From Bradyrhizobium manausense (GTDB lineage: Bacteria; Pseudomonadota; Alphaproteobacteria; Rhizobiales; Xanthobacteraceae): a stretch of DNA of 64,000 bases. A model generated the notes under the pieces. That model made no database searches. It was not told where the DNA came from and saw only the letters and a list, made by a program, of their open reading frames with translations. A program made the translations under genes and the position numbers. Shown piece after piece: positions 35,171 to 43,496 of this stretch; positions within the stretch are counted from its first letter, which is position 1, and each line of letters starts with the position of its first letter. Location: NCBI RefSeq assembly GCF_018131105.1, contig NZ_JAFCJI010000004.1, positions 1 through 64,000 of the forward strand. The letters are read 5' to 3'.

Positions 35171-35725
35171 TCAAATCTCCCCGTAACGCGGAAGATTCTT
35201 CACATCCGCAAGCAAGGGTGCGTCGGCATCCTTGGCCGACAGCGAGGGATCAACGAGCCCCCAATCGATGCCGATCGCCGGATCGTTCCACCGAATGGAG
35301 ATCTCATCCTTCTGGCTGTAGAGCGCATCGCATTTGTAGAAGAAGTCGGCTGTCTCCGAGAGAACGGCAAAACCATGAGCAAAGCCGCGAGGAAGCCACA
35401 ATTGCCGGCGGTTGTCCTCGCTCAATTCGACAGCGACATGACGCCCAAAATTTGGGCTACCCACACGGACATCGACTGCAACATCAAGAACGCGACCACG
35501 GAGCGCCGTGACGAGCTTGCCCTGCGTGCCCGGATTTTGTAGGTGCAACCCGCGCAGCACTCCCTGACGCGAGCGTGACAGATTGTCCTGAATGAACGGC
35601 TGCGCAACCCCGCTCTGCGCGTAACGCTCGAATTGGTAGGTCTCCAAGAAAAAGCCGCGTTGATCACCAAAAAGCTTTGGCTCGATGATCAAAACCTCGG
35701 GCAGATCTGTCTCGATAACATTCAT
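35171..35725 (-). CDS. rfbC: dTDP-4-dehydrorhamnose 3,5-epimerase
   Basis: A 184-aa cupin-fold protein with the RmlC signatures FFLETYQFERYA, QDNLSRSRQGVLRGLH (catalytic His in LRGLHLQNP), GKLVTALRGRVLDVAVDVR and LPRGFAHGF (Tyr/His surroundings). It epimerises dTDP-4-keto-6-deoxyglucose at C3 and C5. First gene of the leftward rfbCD pair, divergent from rfbA with 86 nt between starts. Confidence 0.95.
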   Translation of the reverse strand: MNVIETDLPEVLIIEPKLFGDQRGFFLETYQFERYAQSGVAQPFIQDNLSRSRQGVLRGLHLQNPGTQGKLVTALRGRVLDVAVDVRVGSPNFGRHVAVELSEDNRRQLWLPRGFAHGFAVLSETADFFYKCDALYSQKDEISIRWNDPAIGIDWGLVDPSLSAKDADAPLLADVKNLPRYGEI

Positions 35726-35759
35726 CCAGCGACTTCAGCTCCGCGCACACACATCAATC

Positions 35760-35787
35760 TTGTGCAGCGCACGCTATCTGATATTTT
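35760..35787 (+). promoter_or_regulatory. Possible promoter of rfbA
   Basis: TTGTGC at 35760-35765 and TATTTT at 35782-35787 are 16 bases apart and lie 24 nt before the rfbA ATG, inside the 86-nt rfbC-rfbA gap. Match to a housekeeping promoter is moderate. Confidence 0.35.
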
Positions 35788-35811
35788 CGAAGTGGTAAAC
35801 CAGAGGGACCT

Positions 35812-36693
35812 ATGAAGGGAATTATACTCGCTGGCGGAACAGGCTCGCGCTTGTATCCCGTCACGACAGTCGTGTCGAAGCAGCTGTTACCGGTTTTTGA
35901 CAAACCGATGATCTACTATCCGCTGTCGACACTGATGCTCGCTGGAATTCGCGACATTCTCATCATCTCGACGCCACAAGACAAACCGTTGTTCCAACGC
36001 TTGCTCGGCGACGGAGCAGAGATCGGTGTCAACTTCTCCTACGCCACCCAGGAAACGCCGCGTGGTCTCGCTGACGCATTCATCGTTGGGCGCGAATTCG
36101 TGGGATCGGATTCCGTCGCGCTGGTTCTCGGAGACAACATCTTCTACGGGCACGGACTTCCGGAAATGCTCGCCAAGGCCGCGGCACGCAAGAGCGGCGC
36201 CACGATCTTCGGCTATGTCGTCAACTCACCCGAACAATACGGCGTGATCGAGCTCGACAGCGACGGGCGCGCGCGCTCGATCGAAGAAAAGCCCAAGCAG
36301 CCGAAGTCGAATGTCGCCGTAACCGGCCTCTATTTCTACGACAACAGCGTGGTCGACATCGCAGCCGAGATCAAACCGTCGGGACGGGGTGAGATCGAGA
36401 TTACCGACGTGAATAACGCCTACCTCGCCAGGGGCGATCTGTTCGTCGAAGTGCTCGGACGCGGGTTCGCCTGGCTCGACACCGGCACGCACGCCTCGCT
36501 GGTCGAGGCCAGTCACTTCGTTCAGATCCTGGAGCAGCGCCAGGGTTTGCGCATCGCCTGCCCCGAGGAAATCGCCTTGCGACGCGGCTATATCTCGCTT
36601 CAAGCCTTCGCGAAGGTCGCCGAGAAGACCGCCAAAAGCAGCTACGGCCAGTATCTGCAATCCGTGGCACGTTCCTTCGCCGCTCAAGATTGA
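35812..36693 (+). CDS. rfbA: Glucose-1-phosphate thymidylyltransferase
   Basis: A 293-aa nucleotidyltransferase, MKGIILAGGTGSRLYPVT at the start, with the G-x-G-x-R-L-x-P loop that binds dTTP, followed by KQLLPVFDKPMIYYPLS and ALVLGDNIFYGHGLP (metal-binding Asp). It makes dTDP-glucose from glucose-1-phosphate and dTTP, first step of dTDP-rhamnose synthesis. AGAGGGA precedes the ATG. It is followed 12 nt later by rfbB. Confidence 0.96.
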   Translation: MKGIILAGGTGSRLYPVTTVVSKQLLPVFDKPMIYYPLSTLMLAGIRDILIISTPQDKPLFQRLLGDGAEIGVNFSYATQETPRGLADAFIVGREFVGSDSVALVLGDNIFYGHGLPEMLAKAAARKSGATIFGYVVNSPEQYGVIELDSDGRARSIEEKPKQPKSNVAVTGLYFYDNSVVDIAAEIKPSGRGEIEITDVNNAYLARGDLFVEVLGRGFAWLDTGTHASLVEASHFVQILEQRQGLRIACPEEIALRRGYISLQAFAKVAEKTAKSSYGQYLQSVARSFAAQD

Positions 36694-36705
36694 GGCAGAT
36701 CATCC

Positions 36706-37770
36706 ATGCGTTTCGAAGGCTCCACGATTTTCGTCACGGGTGGCGCGGGTTTCATTGGCTCCGCGGTCGTCCGTCATCTCCTGCGCGACACCCAAGCGCG
36801 CGTCGTCAACATCGACAAGCTGACGTATGCAGCGAACCTCGAGTCGATCCCCGACGCTCGGGCAAACCCGCGTTATGCATTCGAGAAGCAATGCATTTGC
36901 GAGGCGGCGTCGCTTCGCAAGCTGTTCGAGAAGTACCAGCCCATCGCGGTGATGAATTTGGCGGCCGAGAGCCATGTCGATCGCTCGATCGACGGTCCCG
37001 GCGAATTCATCCAGACCAACATCGTCGGCACCTTTACGCTGCTGCAGGAAGCGCTGCGGTACTGGAGGGCCCTGTCTTCTGACCGCCGTGCACAGTTCCG
37101 CTTCCTTCACATCTCCACCGACGAGGTGTTCGGGTCGCTCGGCAAGGACGGCTATTTCACCGAGACCACGTCCTATTCACCGAACTCGCCCTACTCGGCG
37201 ACCAAGGCGTCGTCCGACCACCTGGTCCGCGCCTGGCGTGAGACCTATGACCTTCCGACGATGGTGACGAACTGCTCGAACAATTACGGGCCTTATCACT
37301 TTCCGGAGAAGCTCATTCCTCACATCATCATCAAGGGCCTCGCCGGAGAGCCGCTGCCGGTTTACGGCGACGGACAGAACATCCGCGACTGGCTCTACGT
37401 CGAGGACCATGCCAAAGCGCTGACACTCGTGCTCGAGCGCGGTGCGGTCGGCGAGACCTACAATGTCGGCGGACGAAACGAGCGGTCCAATCTGCACGTC
37501 GTGGAAGGCATTTGCGACCTGCTGGACGATATGTCGCCGCGCAAGGCGGGCCCGCGGCGTGGCCTGATTTCGTTCGTCTCGGACCGCCCCGGCCACGACC
37601 GCCGCTACGCCATCGATGCGTCGAAGCTCGAGCGCGAGCTCGGATGGCGCGCCGACGAGAATTTCGAAAGCGGCCTGGCCAAAACGGTTCGCTGGTTCTT
37701 CGACAATCGCGACTGGTGGCAAGCCATTCTCGATCGTGGCTATCAGCAGAAGCGCATCGGCCTCGGCTAA
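36706..37770 (+). CDS. rfbB: dTDP-glucose 4,6-dehydratase
   Basis: A 354-aa extended SDR enzyme. TGGAGFIGSA forms the NAD loop at the start, AAESHVDRSIDGP is the RmlB-specific block, STDEVFGSL holds the catalytic Thr-Asp-Glu, and YSATKASSD carries the YxxxK pair. The C-terminus has DRPGHDRRYAID. It removes water from dTDP-glucose to give dTDP-4-keto-6-deoxyglucose. With rfbA it forms the rightward half of a complete dTDP-rhamnose set. Confidence 0.96.
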   Translation: MRFEGSTIFVTGGAGFIGSAVVRHLLRDTQARVVNIDKLTYAANLESIPDARANPRYAFEKQCICEAASLRKLFEKYQPIAVMNLAAESHVDRSIDGPGEFIQTNIVGTFTLLQEALRYWRALSSDRRAQFRFLHISTDEVFGSLGKDGYFTETTSYSPNSPYSATKASSDHLVRAWRETYDLPTMVTNCSNNYGPYHFPEKLIPHIIIKGLAGEPLPVYGDGQNIRDWLYVEDHAKALTLVLERGAVGETYNVGGRNERSNLHVVEGICDLLDDMSPRKAGPRRGLISFVSDRPGHDRRYAIDASKLERELGWRADENFESGLAKTVRWFFDNRDWWQAILDRGYQQKRIGLG

Positions 37771-37905
37771 CCGGCGGATCGACTTCGCGACGTCGTGTGC
37801 AATATTGGCTTCGCCGGTTCACTCGTGCCGGCGGCGGCTGACCACGCGACGCAAAACTCGGCTCGCGCCAACGAGCCGTGGATCGCGCAGCTCCCAATCG
37901 TCAGA

Positions 37906-38175
37906 TCAAGGCCGGATCTCCATCCGGCTTTGCGCCATCCACGCTTTCCAGGCACCCTCGTGTTTCTCATAGAGCTCTAGCCAGCGCTGCTCATCGGCGA
38001 TGGCTCCCCAACCACGACCATCGTCGGATGCAGCCTGTCGGCCCTCTGCAGACAGCTGCTCGGTGTCGAGCCGCTCGAACTCGAAGGTTTCCTCCAACGT
38101 CAGTCCGATCAGGACGCGCCGGCCCACCGTATCCACAAAATATCGACGCGGTGCGTTGTTGGACAGACTAGTCAT
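37906..38175 (-). CDS. Hypothetical protein
   Basis: An 89-aa soluble protein beginning MTSLSNNAPRRYFVDTVGRR, with an acidic middle (LEETFEFERLD) and Trp-rich end (WLELYEKHEGAWKAWMAQS). No family recognised. The reading frame has good codon usage and a stop well before the rfbB end, with which it converges. Confidence 0.6.
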   Translation of the reverse strand: MTSLSNNAPRRYFVDTVGRRVLIGLTLEETFEFERLDTEQLSAEGRQAASDDGRGWGAIADEQRWLELYEKHEGAWKAWMAQSRMEIRP

Positions 38176-38254
38176 GGCACGGCCCTACGAAGCGAGGCTC
38201 GCGCATGACGCGCGAGGGCACAGACAATCGGCACATGGCTTCGGTTGCAAATCA

Positions 38255-38425
38255 TCAAAATGCACGCCTCGCCCTCGCGAGCGAGACACCCGGCTGGGAC
38301 ATGGCTGGGTCATAAGGCTGGTAGAGCGGATGGCGCACCCGGCGTCGGCGTGACCGCCACGCGCGCATCGCATAGCCGGCACCAAAGCCGGCGAGGATCG
38401 AGATCAGGATCGCAGCTACCATCAT
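38255..38425 (-). CDS. Small single-pass membrane protein
   Basis: A 56-codon frame, MMVAAILISILAGFGAGYAM then a basic stretch WRSRRRRVRH. The N-terminus is one clear helix with small-residue packing and the positive charges after it predict a cytoplasmic tail. GGAAG sits eight to nine bases before the first ATG. Too short for standard gene calling, but helix, basic stop-transfer and ribosome site together support it. Confidence 0.5.
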   Translation of the reverse strand: MMVAAILISILAGFGAGYAMRAWRSRRRRVRHPLYQPYDPAMSQPGVSLARARRAF

Positions 38426-38581
38426 TCGGAATTCTTCCAGCTACTGAGCGCGTTGTCTTCGTGACGCGGCATTCTCATCTTCGAGTTGTGTCTACATCAT
38501 GATGGACGCAGCTGATTTTCTTGTCAGACCCGGGAATTTTTGGGCAGCGCGGTGCGTTCGAACTGATCGTTCGTCAGCACG

Positions 38582-38737
38582 TCAACTCAGGAACCAGAGA
38601 AAAAATCTCACCAGCAACAACGCGATGAAATACACCCAGCCTGCCATAGCGATCATCGCCACGCTGAAAAATGCGCCTTCAAATGCCCGCTGTCTGACTT
38701 TCGCGAGAGGGAACGCCGCGCGCGCTTTCTGGAGCAT
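38582..38737 (-). CDS. Possible small membrane protein
   Basis: A 51-codon frame starting MLQKARAAFPLAK with a long hydrophobic C-terminal part (FFSVAMIAMAGWVYFIALLL, then VRFFLWFLS). The hydrophobic run is unlikely by chance, yet the ribosome site is weak and the upstream frame is open without another start. Function unknown. Confidence 0.35.
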   Translation of the reverse strand: MLQKARAAFPLAKVRQRAFEGAFFSVAMIAMAGWVYFIALLLVRFFLWFLS

Positions 38738-39446
38738 CTCGATCTTCTGATTGGTTCGTTGTCCTGCGCGAACATAGCGGAATGAATTCGACGATCTCGT
38801 GACGACACGGCCGAGAAGAGTGCAATGCTGTTCGTCGCGATCGACACAGCGCTCGCGTGCCGCAGTTGAAGCGATTTTGGATCGAAGTTTCTTCTGTCAA
38901 CTCACACGATGATCCGATCGTGATTCGATCCGCATCGATTGTGGTGGTTTTGTCGCGCGCTACTCCGATTCAAATTTTTGCGCACGGGGCGTGCGCAGCC
39001 TGACCGGAAGGAGCCCGCCATCGGGCGCGTGTTGAACCGACGCGACGATGCGTAGCCGACGTTGCCGCAACCGAGATCGAGGAGACCTCACGTCCTGGTC
39101 TTGCCGATGCGTGACGACGCCATCCTGCGCGAAGTCGGTCTGACGATTTTTTATCGACTGGATGCGGTGGCGAAAATCTTCAGCAGCGGCTGCCGATACG
39201 CAAGGATCGACCGAGATCGACGAAATTTCCGTGGTTATACGGAGTGTTACGGACCGATTTCATCGCGGTAAGGTTGAGCAGTTAGCTTAATCCGCGTTGT
39301 TTGTTGCGAAGTCTCGTCGATGGCTTATCCATCTTTGCACCGAGCCTGCCCCAAGGCCCGGCCCCACCCAAGCAAAGCCGCTGAGCGAACATGGGTCCGC
39401 TTGGCGGCTTTGTCGTTCTGTCGATGCGAAGAGGAATATTTCGGTT
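38738..39446. other. Long stretch without a supported gene
   Basis: About 700 nt with only short frames of mixed character on both strands. It contains clusters of GATC/CGATC words near 38900-38945 but no palindrome long enough to name. I see no RNA gene that can be supported by eye. It probably contains the promoter of the small HTH-like gene. Confidence 0.4.
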
Positions 39447-39620
39447 ATGGCGCGCAAGCCCTGGTCGTTCAAGGAAGACCGCCGGCTGATGGAATTGGCC
39501 AGGTCTTCGATTTCACTGGAAGAGGCGGCGAAACAGCTCGGGCGCACGCCCGATGCCGTCAAGCGCATGGCTCTGCGTCTCGGCCTCTCGCTCCGATCGA
39601 AGGGGAACAAAAAGGGTTAA
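39447..39620 (+). CDS. Small Myb/HTH-like DNA-binding protein
   Basis: A 57-aa basic protein, MARKPWSFKEDRRLMELARS at the start. It has the W-x5-D-x-x-L spacing and a helix-turn-helix-like segment SLEEAAKQLGRTPDAVKRMA, as in Myb/SANT-like or GcrA-like small DNA-binding proteins. GAGGAA lies ten bases before the ATG; a longer frame upstream is not coding-like. Regulatory target unknown. Confidence 0.65.
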   Translation: MARKPWSFKEDRRLMELARSSISLEEAAKQLGRTPDAVKRMALRLGLSLRSKGNKKG

Positions 39621-39775
39621 CGGCCGCGTCTGCGCCGCTAACCATGCTCCGGAAGCTCGGCGCGACCAGCCCGGAAGCTCACGCATCGTGAGGACGGCCA
39701 GAAGCCGACTTAAACCTTATTTTAGCGCCCCATGGCTACTGTTCGGCTCATCTTCTCTTAACCTCCGCGGGCCGG

Positions 39776-41368
39776 ATGAAGGCAGCACGGCCGAAACTCT
39801 CACTGGCGGCGCTCGTACTTGCGGGCATGGCTGCGTTTGCCCTTGCGGGTCACATTGCGGCGACGCGATTCATCCATGATCAGCAGGCGCGCCAACTCGA
39901 CGGTCTGACCGAAGTCGTGCTGCGCCGGGCCGAATTCGCCGTCGACTTCGCGACCGCAAGCCTCGACGAGTTGGCCGGCCGCGGCCTCGCGACATGCGAT
40001 CCCGCCTCGCTCCAGGCGATCCGACTGCACGTCTATCAGCGCTCCGCCGTGAAGGACATCCGACTCGTCAACTCCGACGGCTCGGTGATCTGCTCGGCCT
40101 ATTCCGAGACGCTCGAATTCGACAAGGGCTGGGTCGATCGCGCGGACATGCTTGCATCGCGCGATTCGAAACTGATGCTGTTCCGCGTCGAGCAATTCGG
40201 CGGCGACGCGCTCGGCGTGCTCAGGGACATCGGCGACAAGAAGGCGCTGGTCGCCATTCTCGGCATCAATTCCAGCCTGTTTGACATCATGCCGGCCGAA
40301 CTGCGCGCCCATGGCGAGGTGCTGCTCGCGCTGACGAACGGCGCACAGCTCGGCGAGTTCGCGCTCGACGCCGACAAGGCACTGGCGCATCCGATCGACT
40401 TCGAAAAAAGCTCGGCGCGCTTTCCACTGCGCGCGGTCATCCGCATCGACAAGTCGGTGTTGTCGACATGGAACAGCGAGATCTACTGGCCAGCGATGGC
40501 GGTCGCGCTCGCGCTCGGTGTGCTGTTCGGCGTTCTGCTCTCGCGGACGCGGCGCATGGAGGGACCTGTCGCAGATCTCGATCGCGCGCTGGCGCGCGGT
40601 GAATTCAAGCCTTATTTCCAGCCGATCTTCGATCTGCGCACGGGCGAGATCAGGGGTTGCGAAATCCTCGCGCGCTGGCTGCGTGAGGACGGCACGGTGG
40701 TGCCGCCGATGAACTTCATTCCGCTGGCGGAATCCAGCGGGCGAATCGAAGCCATGACCTGGCAGCTGCTCCGCCGCGCGCTAGCCGACCTCCAACCGCT
40801 TCTCAAGGCCGACAAGGATTTCAAGCTCTCGTTCAATGTCGTGCCCAGGCACATCTTCGGCGCTGGCTTCGTCGAAACACTGCGCAGCACCGTCACCGCG
40901 GCGCGAGTATCTGCACGGCAGATCGTGCTCGAGGTGACCGAACGCGACGAGCTCGACGATCTCGCGCGCGCCGCGACCGTGGTGAGCGAGCTGCGCGACT
41001 ACGGCTTTCGCGTCGCCATCGACGACGTCGGCGTCGGCCATAGCGGGCTGTCACGGCTGAAGGGACTCGGCGCCAACACGATCAAGATCGACAAGTTTTT
41101 CGTCGACACCATCACGGTGGACGCTTCGACCACGACCATCGTGGAGATGCTGGTCGCACTCGCCAGGGACTTCCACATGAGCGTGGTCGCGGAGGGCGTC
41201 GAAACCGAGGAGCAGGTTCGCGCGCTGATCTCATGCGGCGTCGAGGAGGGCCAGGGCTATCTCGTCGCAGCGCCCCTGCCCTTTGCGAAATTCAGCGAAC
41301 TGATCGCGTCGCGGCGTGCCGGGACGGCAGTCGCAGCTTCAGCCGGCGGCACGGCACTGGTGGCCTGA
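39776..41368 (+). CDS. Membrane-bound EAL-domain c-di-GMP phosphodiesterase (CSS-motif type)
   Basis: A 530-aa protein: first helix near residues 8-27, a periplasmic domain of about 205 residues with cysteines at 74 and 106 (SVICSAYS, as in CSS-motif sensors), a second helix near 238-256 and an EAL domain from about 270. The EAL signature reads EIL (296-298). Other catalytic residues are present: the Asn in FNVVPRH, Glu in LEVTERDE, the Asp pair in AIDDVGVG, Lys in IKIDKFF and Glu in VAEGVETEEQ. These predict a working phosphodiesterase that lowers c-di-GMP, possibly gated by a disulfide in the periplasm. Link to the polysaccharide and LapG-type protease by c-di-GMP is inference. Confidence 0.9.
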   Translation: MKAARPKLSLAALVLAGMAAFALAGHIAATRFIHDQQARQLDGLTEVVLRRAEFAVDFATASLDELAGRGLATCDPASLQAIRLHVYQRSAVKDIRLVNSDGSVICSAYSETLEFDKGWVDRADMLASRDSKLMLFRVEQFGGDALGVLRDIGDKKALVAILGINSSLFDIMPAELRAHGEVLLALTNGAQLGEFALDADKALAHPIDFEKSSARFPLRAVIRIDKSVLSTWNSEIYWPAMAVALALGVLFGVLLSRTRRMEGPVADLDRALARGEFKPYFQPIFDLRTGEIRGCEILARWLREDGTVVPPMNFIPLAESSGRIEAMTWQLLRRALADLQPLLKADKDFKLSFNVVPRHIFGAGFVETLRSTVTAARVSARQIVLEVTERDELDDLARAATVVSELRDYGFRVAIDDVGVGHSGLSRLKGLGANTIKIDKFFVDTITVDASTTTIVEMLVALARDFHMSVVAEGVETEEQVRALISCGVEEGQGYLVAAPLPFAKFSELIASRRAGTAVAASAGGTALVA

Positions 41369-41530
41369 CCGGCGCGGCTGGCCCGAATTTGAACAGCCAG
41401 TCGAGATCATGTCCGAACATGTCCCGGCGCGAACCAGCATTCACGAACGCATGACCGGCGATGTGCCGGGCCTTAACGATATTCCGCGCTTTCGCGAGCG
41501 GCATGGCGGTCGACCGGCTAGGATGCTGCG

Positions 41531-41896
41531 ATGCGACAGAACCACTTCATCGCAGCTGCGGCCGTCTGCCTCGCGCTGATCGTCTATGCCACGCTGGCGA
41601 CGCTTGCGGGCAGGCCGGTGCTGCTGGGCCATGCCGAGGCCTATTGGGTCGTGGTCATCGAGCGCTTCAGCGCCTATTGCGTGTTGGGCTTCCTGCTGTC
41701 GTTCATGCTGCCGGGGCGCTTCAGGCTCGCTTGCGCGTTCGTCATCGCCGTCGCCGTCGGGCTTGAGCTATTGCAGGCGATGATACCCGATCGCGATCCG
41801 CGATTCATCGACGTGCTGCAAAAGGCCGCCGGCGGCATCCTCGGCGTCAGTCTCGCCCAGACCATCCTGGCATTCCTGCCCAGACCACCGTCCTGA
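41531..41896 (+). CDS. VanZ-like family membrane protein
   Basis: A 121-aa protein with four membrane helices. The acidic pattern around the last two helices (VGLELLQAMIPDRDPRFIDVLQKAAGG, of which ELLQ, DRDP and D-x-x-x-N-like FIDVLQKAAGG are typical) matches VanZ-like proteins. Function of this family is poorly known outside teicoplanin resistance. It stands alone between two intergenic gaps. Confidence 0.75.
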   Translation: MRQNHFIAAAAVCLALIVYATLATLAGRPVLLGHAEAYWVVVIERFSAYCVLGFLLSFMLPGRFRLACAFVIAVAVGLELLQAMIPDRDPRFIDVLQKAAGGILGVSLAQTILAFLPRPPS

Positions 41897-41950
41897 CGCG
41901 CGCGACGTCGGCCTGGATCGCGCGCGCGATGTGCTGACGAGCCCGACAGG

Positions 41951-42379
41951 TTACTTTGCCATCTGCCCGCGCAGCTCACCACCCGGATTGGCCGCGGTGT
42001 GGATGTTCGCATACCACTTGCCGGCCAGCAGATCAGCAGCCTGCGCTTCGGTGAGAGTCGCGGTGCCCTGGATCGGGCTTTGCGCCGACTTGAACGGCAG
42101 CGCGATGCCGGCATTCTTGCCCGCTTCACTCGGTCCATGGAAATGCGCGCCGAGCGCGGGACCGGTCAGGCCCGTGTAGGTGAGCGTGTAGGTCAGGACC
42201 TTCGTATTGGTATCGAAAGCCGCCTCGGCTTTGCCGGAGGCGGAACTCGTATTGGGCGGCACTTCGTTGCTGCCCTTGAGTTCCGCATGCAGTTTGACCA
42301 CTTCGGCACTCGCCGCCGTCACGAGAAGAGGCGGAAGCGCAAAAACCAACGCACCTGCCAAGCACACGGCTCTCATCAT
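41951..42379 (-). CDS. Secreted CHRD-domain protein
   Basis: A 142-aa protein with a signal peptide (VCLAGALVFALPPLLVTAASA). The mature part has the CHRD hallmarks HAELKGSNEVPPN, LTGPALGAHFHGP, and the closing NIHTAANPGGELRGQM. CHRD domains occur in chordin and in many small secreted bacterial proteins of unknown role. Single gene, leftward. Confidence 0.87.
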   Translation of the reverse strand: MMRAVCLAGALVFALPPLLVTAASAEVVKLHAELKGSNEVPPNTSSASGKAEAAFDTNTKVLTYTLTYTGLTGPALGAHFHGPSEAGKNAGIALPFKSAQSPIQGTATLTEAQAADLLAGKWYANIHTAANPGGELRGQMAK

Positions 42380-42505
42380 CGCAATCTCCCAGCCCGGATC
42401 CCGTTGAACTCAACCCGTTCCGGTGTGGAACACCAGGGGGCACGCCAAATTCCGGTTGGATGATTATGCCTGATTCGAATGGAGACTGCTGCCGGAGCAG
42501 CGGAA

Positions 42506-42790
42506 TTACGCCACCCCGCGCCGGAAGCTCTCCTGATTGGAGCCCAAGCCGCCGGACATCTGCCGGTGTGTCTCTCGCAACGCAGTGATCGCTTCATCAA
42601 CTCCGTATTCGCCTTCGCGAATGATCTCGAAAAACCGGGTCATCAAGGCGAAGTCCAGCTTGACGCGAGTGTTTCCATCGCGGCTCTTGCGGCGGTCGAG
42701 CGACAGATTCAGTGCCAGCCCCCTGGCCTCAGTGGCATTACAACCGCAGAGGGTCGCGAGTTCGTCATAAGTCATCCAGATCTGAGGCAT
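42506..42790 (-). CDS. Hypothetical protein with possible HTH
   Basis: A 94-aa soluble protein. The N-terminal third (MTYDELATLCGCNATEARGL) resembles a helix-turn-helix, followed by a basic stretch (NLSLDRRKSRDGNTRVKL). No further motif. It may bind DNA; the role is unknown. Coding quality is good. Confidence 0.6.
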   Translation of the reverse strand: MPQIWMTYDELATLCGCNATEARGLALNLSLDRRKSRDGNTRVKLDFALMTRFFEIIREGEYGVDEAITALRETHRQMSGGLGSNQESFRRGVA

Positions 42791-42899
42791 ATCCCTGTCC
42801 GTCTTTTGTTATGGGCCTCAACCTAGATTTCACATCTGAAAGCACTCTTGCCGCAGTGCGGTCGCCACATGCTTTCGCGAGAACAGCGTCAACGCAAAA

Positions 42900-43355
42900 C
42901 TAAGACGCCGGAGGTCGGGAGGGCGTGAACGGCGGCCGGGGCCGCGATCGGCTGTCGAGCCCCTTGGGCAATTTGTCGGGATTGAGCTTCACGATCGCGC
43001 ATGTGGCGTCGGCTGCCACGGCCTCTTCCTGGCTGTAGATCAGCGTGGCCTCGAACTTGATCTCGGGCACCTCCCTCGCCGCCCCCGAGCATGTCGCCAT
43101 TGCGCCGCTGCATATGCCGGACAGATCGACCTCGACTTCATCAGGACCGAACACGCTGGGATTACCCTCGGCATGCCGTTTCACGGTGAGGACCGCGGTG
43201 AAGCGTTGCTGATCGACCTGATAGGAGCCACCATAGGTGAAGAAGCTGTCGCGACCCGCGATCCGCCCCTCGACCAATTCGACAAGACCTGTGCCTTGGC
43301 CAAGCGGTGTTCTGAACCAGGCAGCGTATTTGCCGTCTCTCAGCATGGAAATCAT
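42900..43355 (-). CDS. GrlR-like small beta-barrel protein
   Basis: A 151-aa protein. Residues 6-60 (GKYAAWFRTPLGQGTGLVEL, then GGSYQVD and FTAVLTVKRH) match the pattern of GrlR-family proteins, a lipocalin-like fold first known as negative regulators of type III secretion genes in enteric pathogens; many alphaproteobacteria have homologues without such genes. No type III apparatus is encoded in this window. The C-terminus is proline- and arginine-rich. The call rests on pattern recognition, not on a search. Confidence 0.6.
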   Translation of the reverse strand: MISMLRDGKYAAWFRTPLGQGTGLVELVEGRIAGRDSFFTYGGSYQVDQQRFTAVLTVKRHAEGNPSVFGPDEVEVDLSGICSGAMATCSGAAREVPEIKFEATLIYSQEEAVAADATCAIVKLNPDKLPKGLDSRSRPRPPFTPSRPPAS

Positions 43356-43496
43356 CCGCCGTAAAATTCAAACGTATTTGCGACCAACTCTGGGGCGCGA
43401 CAATGACCGTGACGACACGTATTCGGCCACGGTTAACGCCCTGCAAAGCCGGTTCGTCAAATTGCAGGCTCCGCCCTGGCGGTGCGGACGGCAGAT

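Noticed and set aside
39062..39271. 69-codon plus-strand frame in the gene-poor stretch
   Set aside because: Irregular composition and no start signal.
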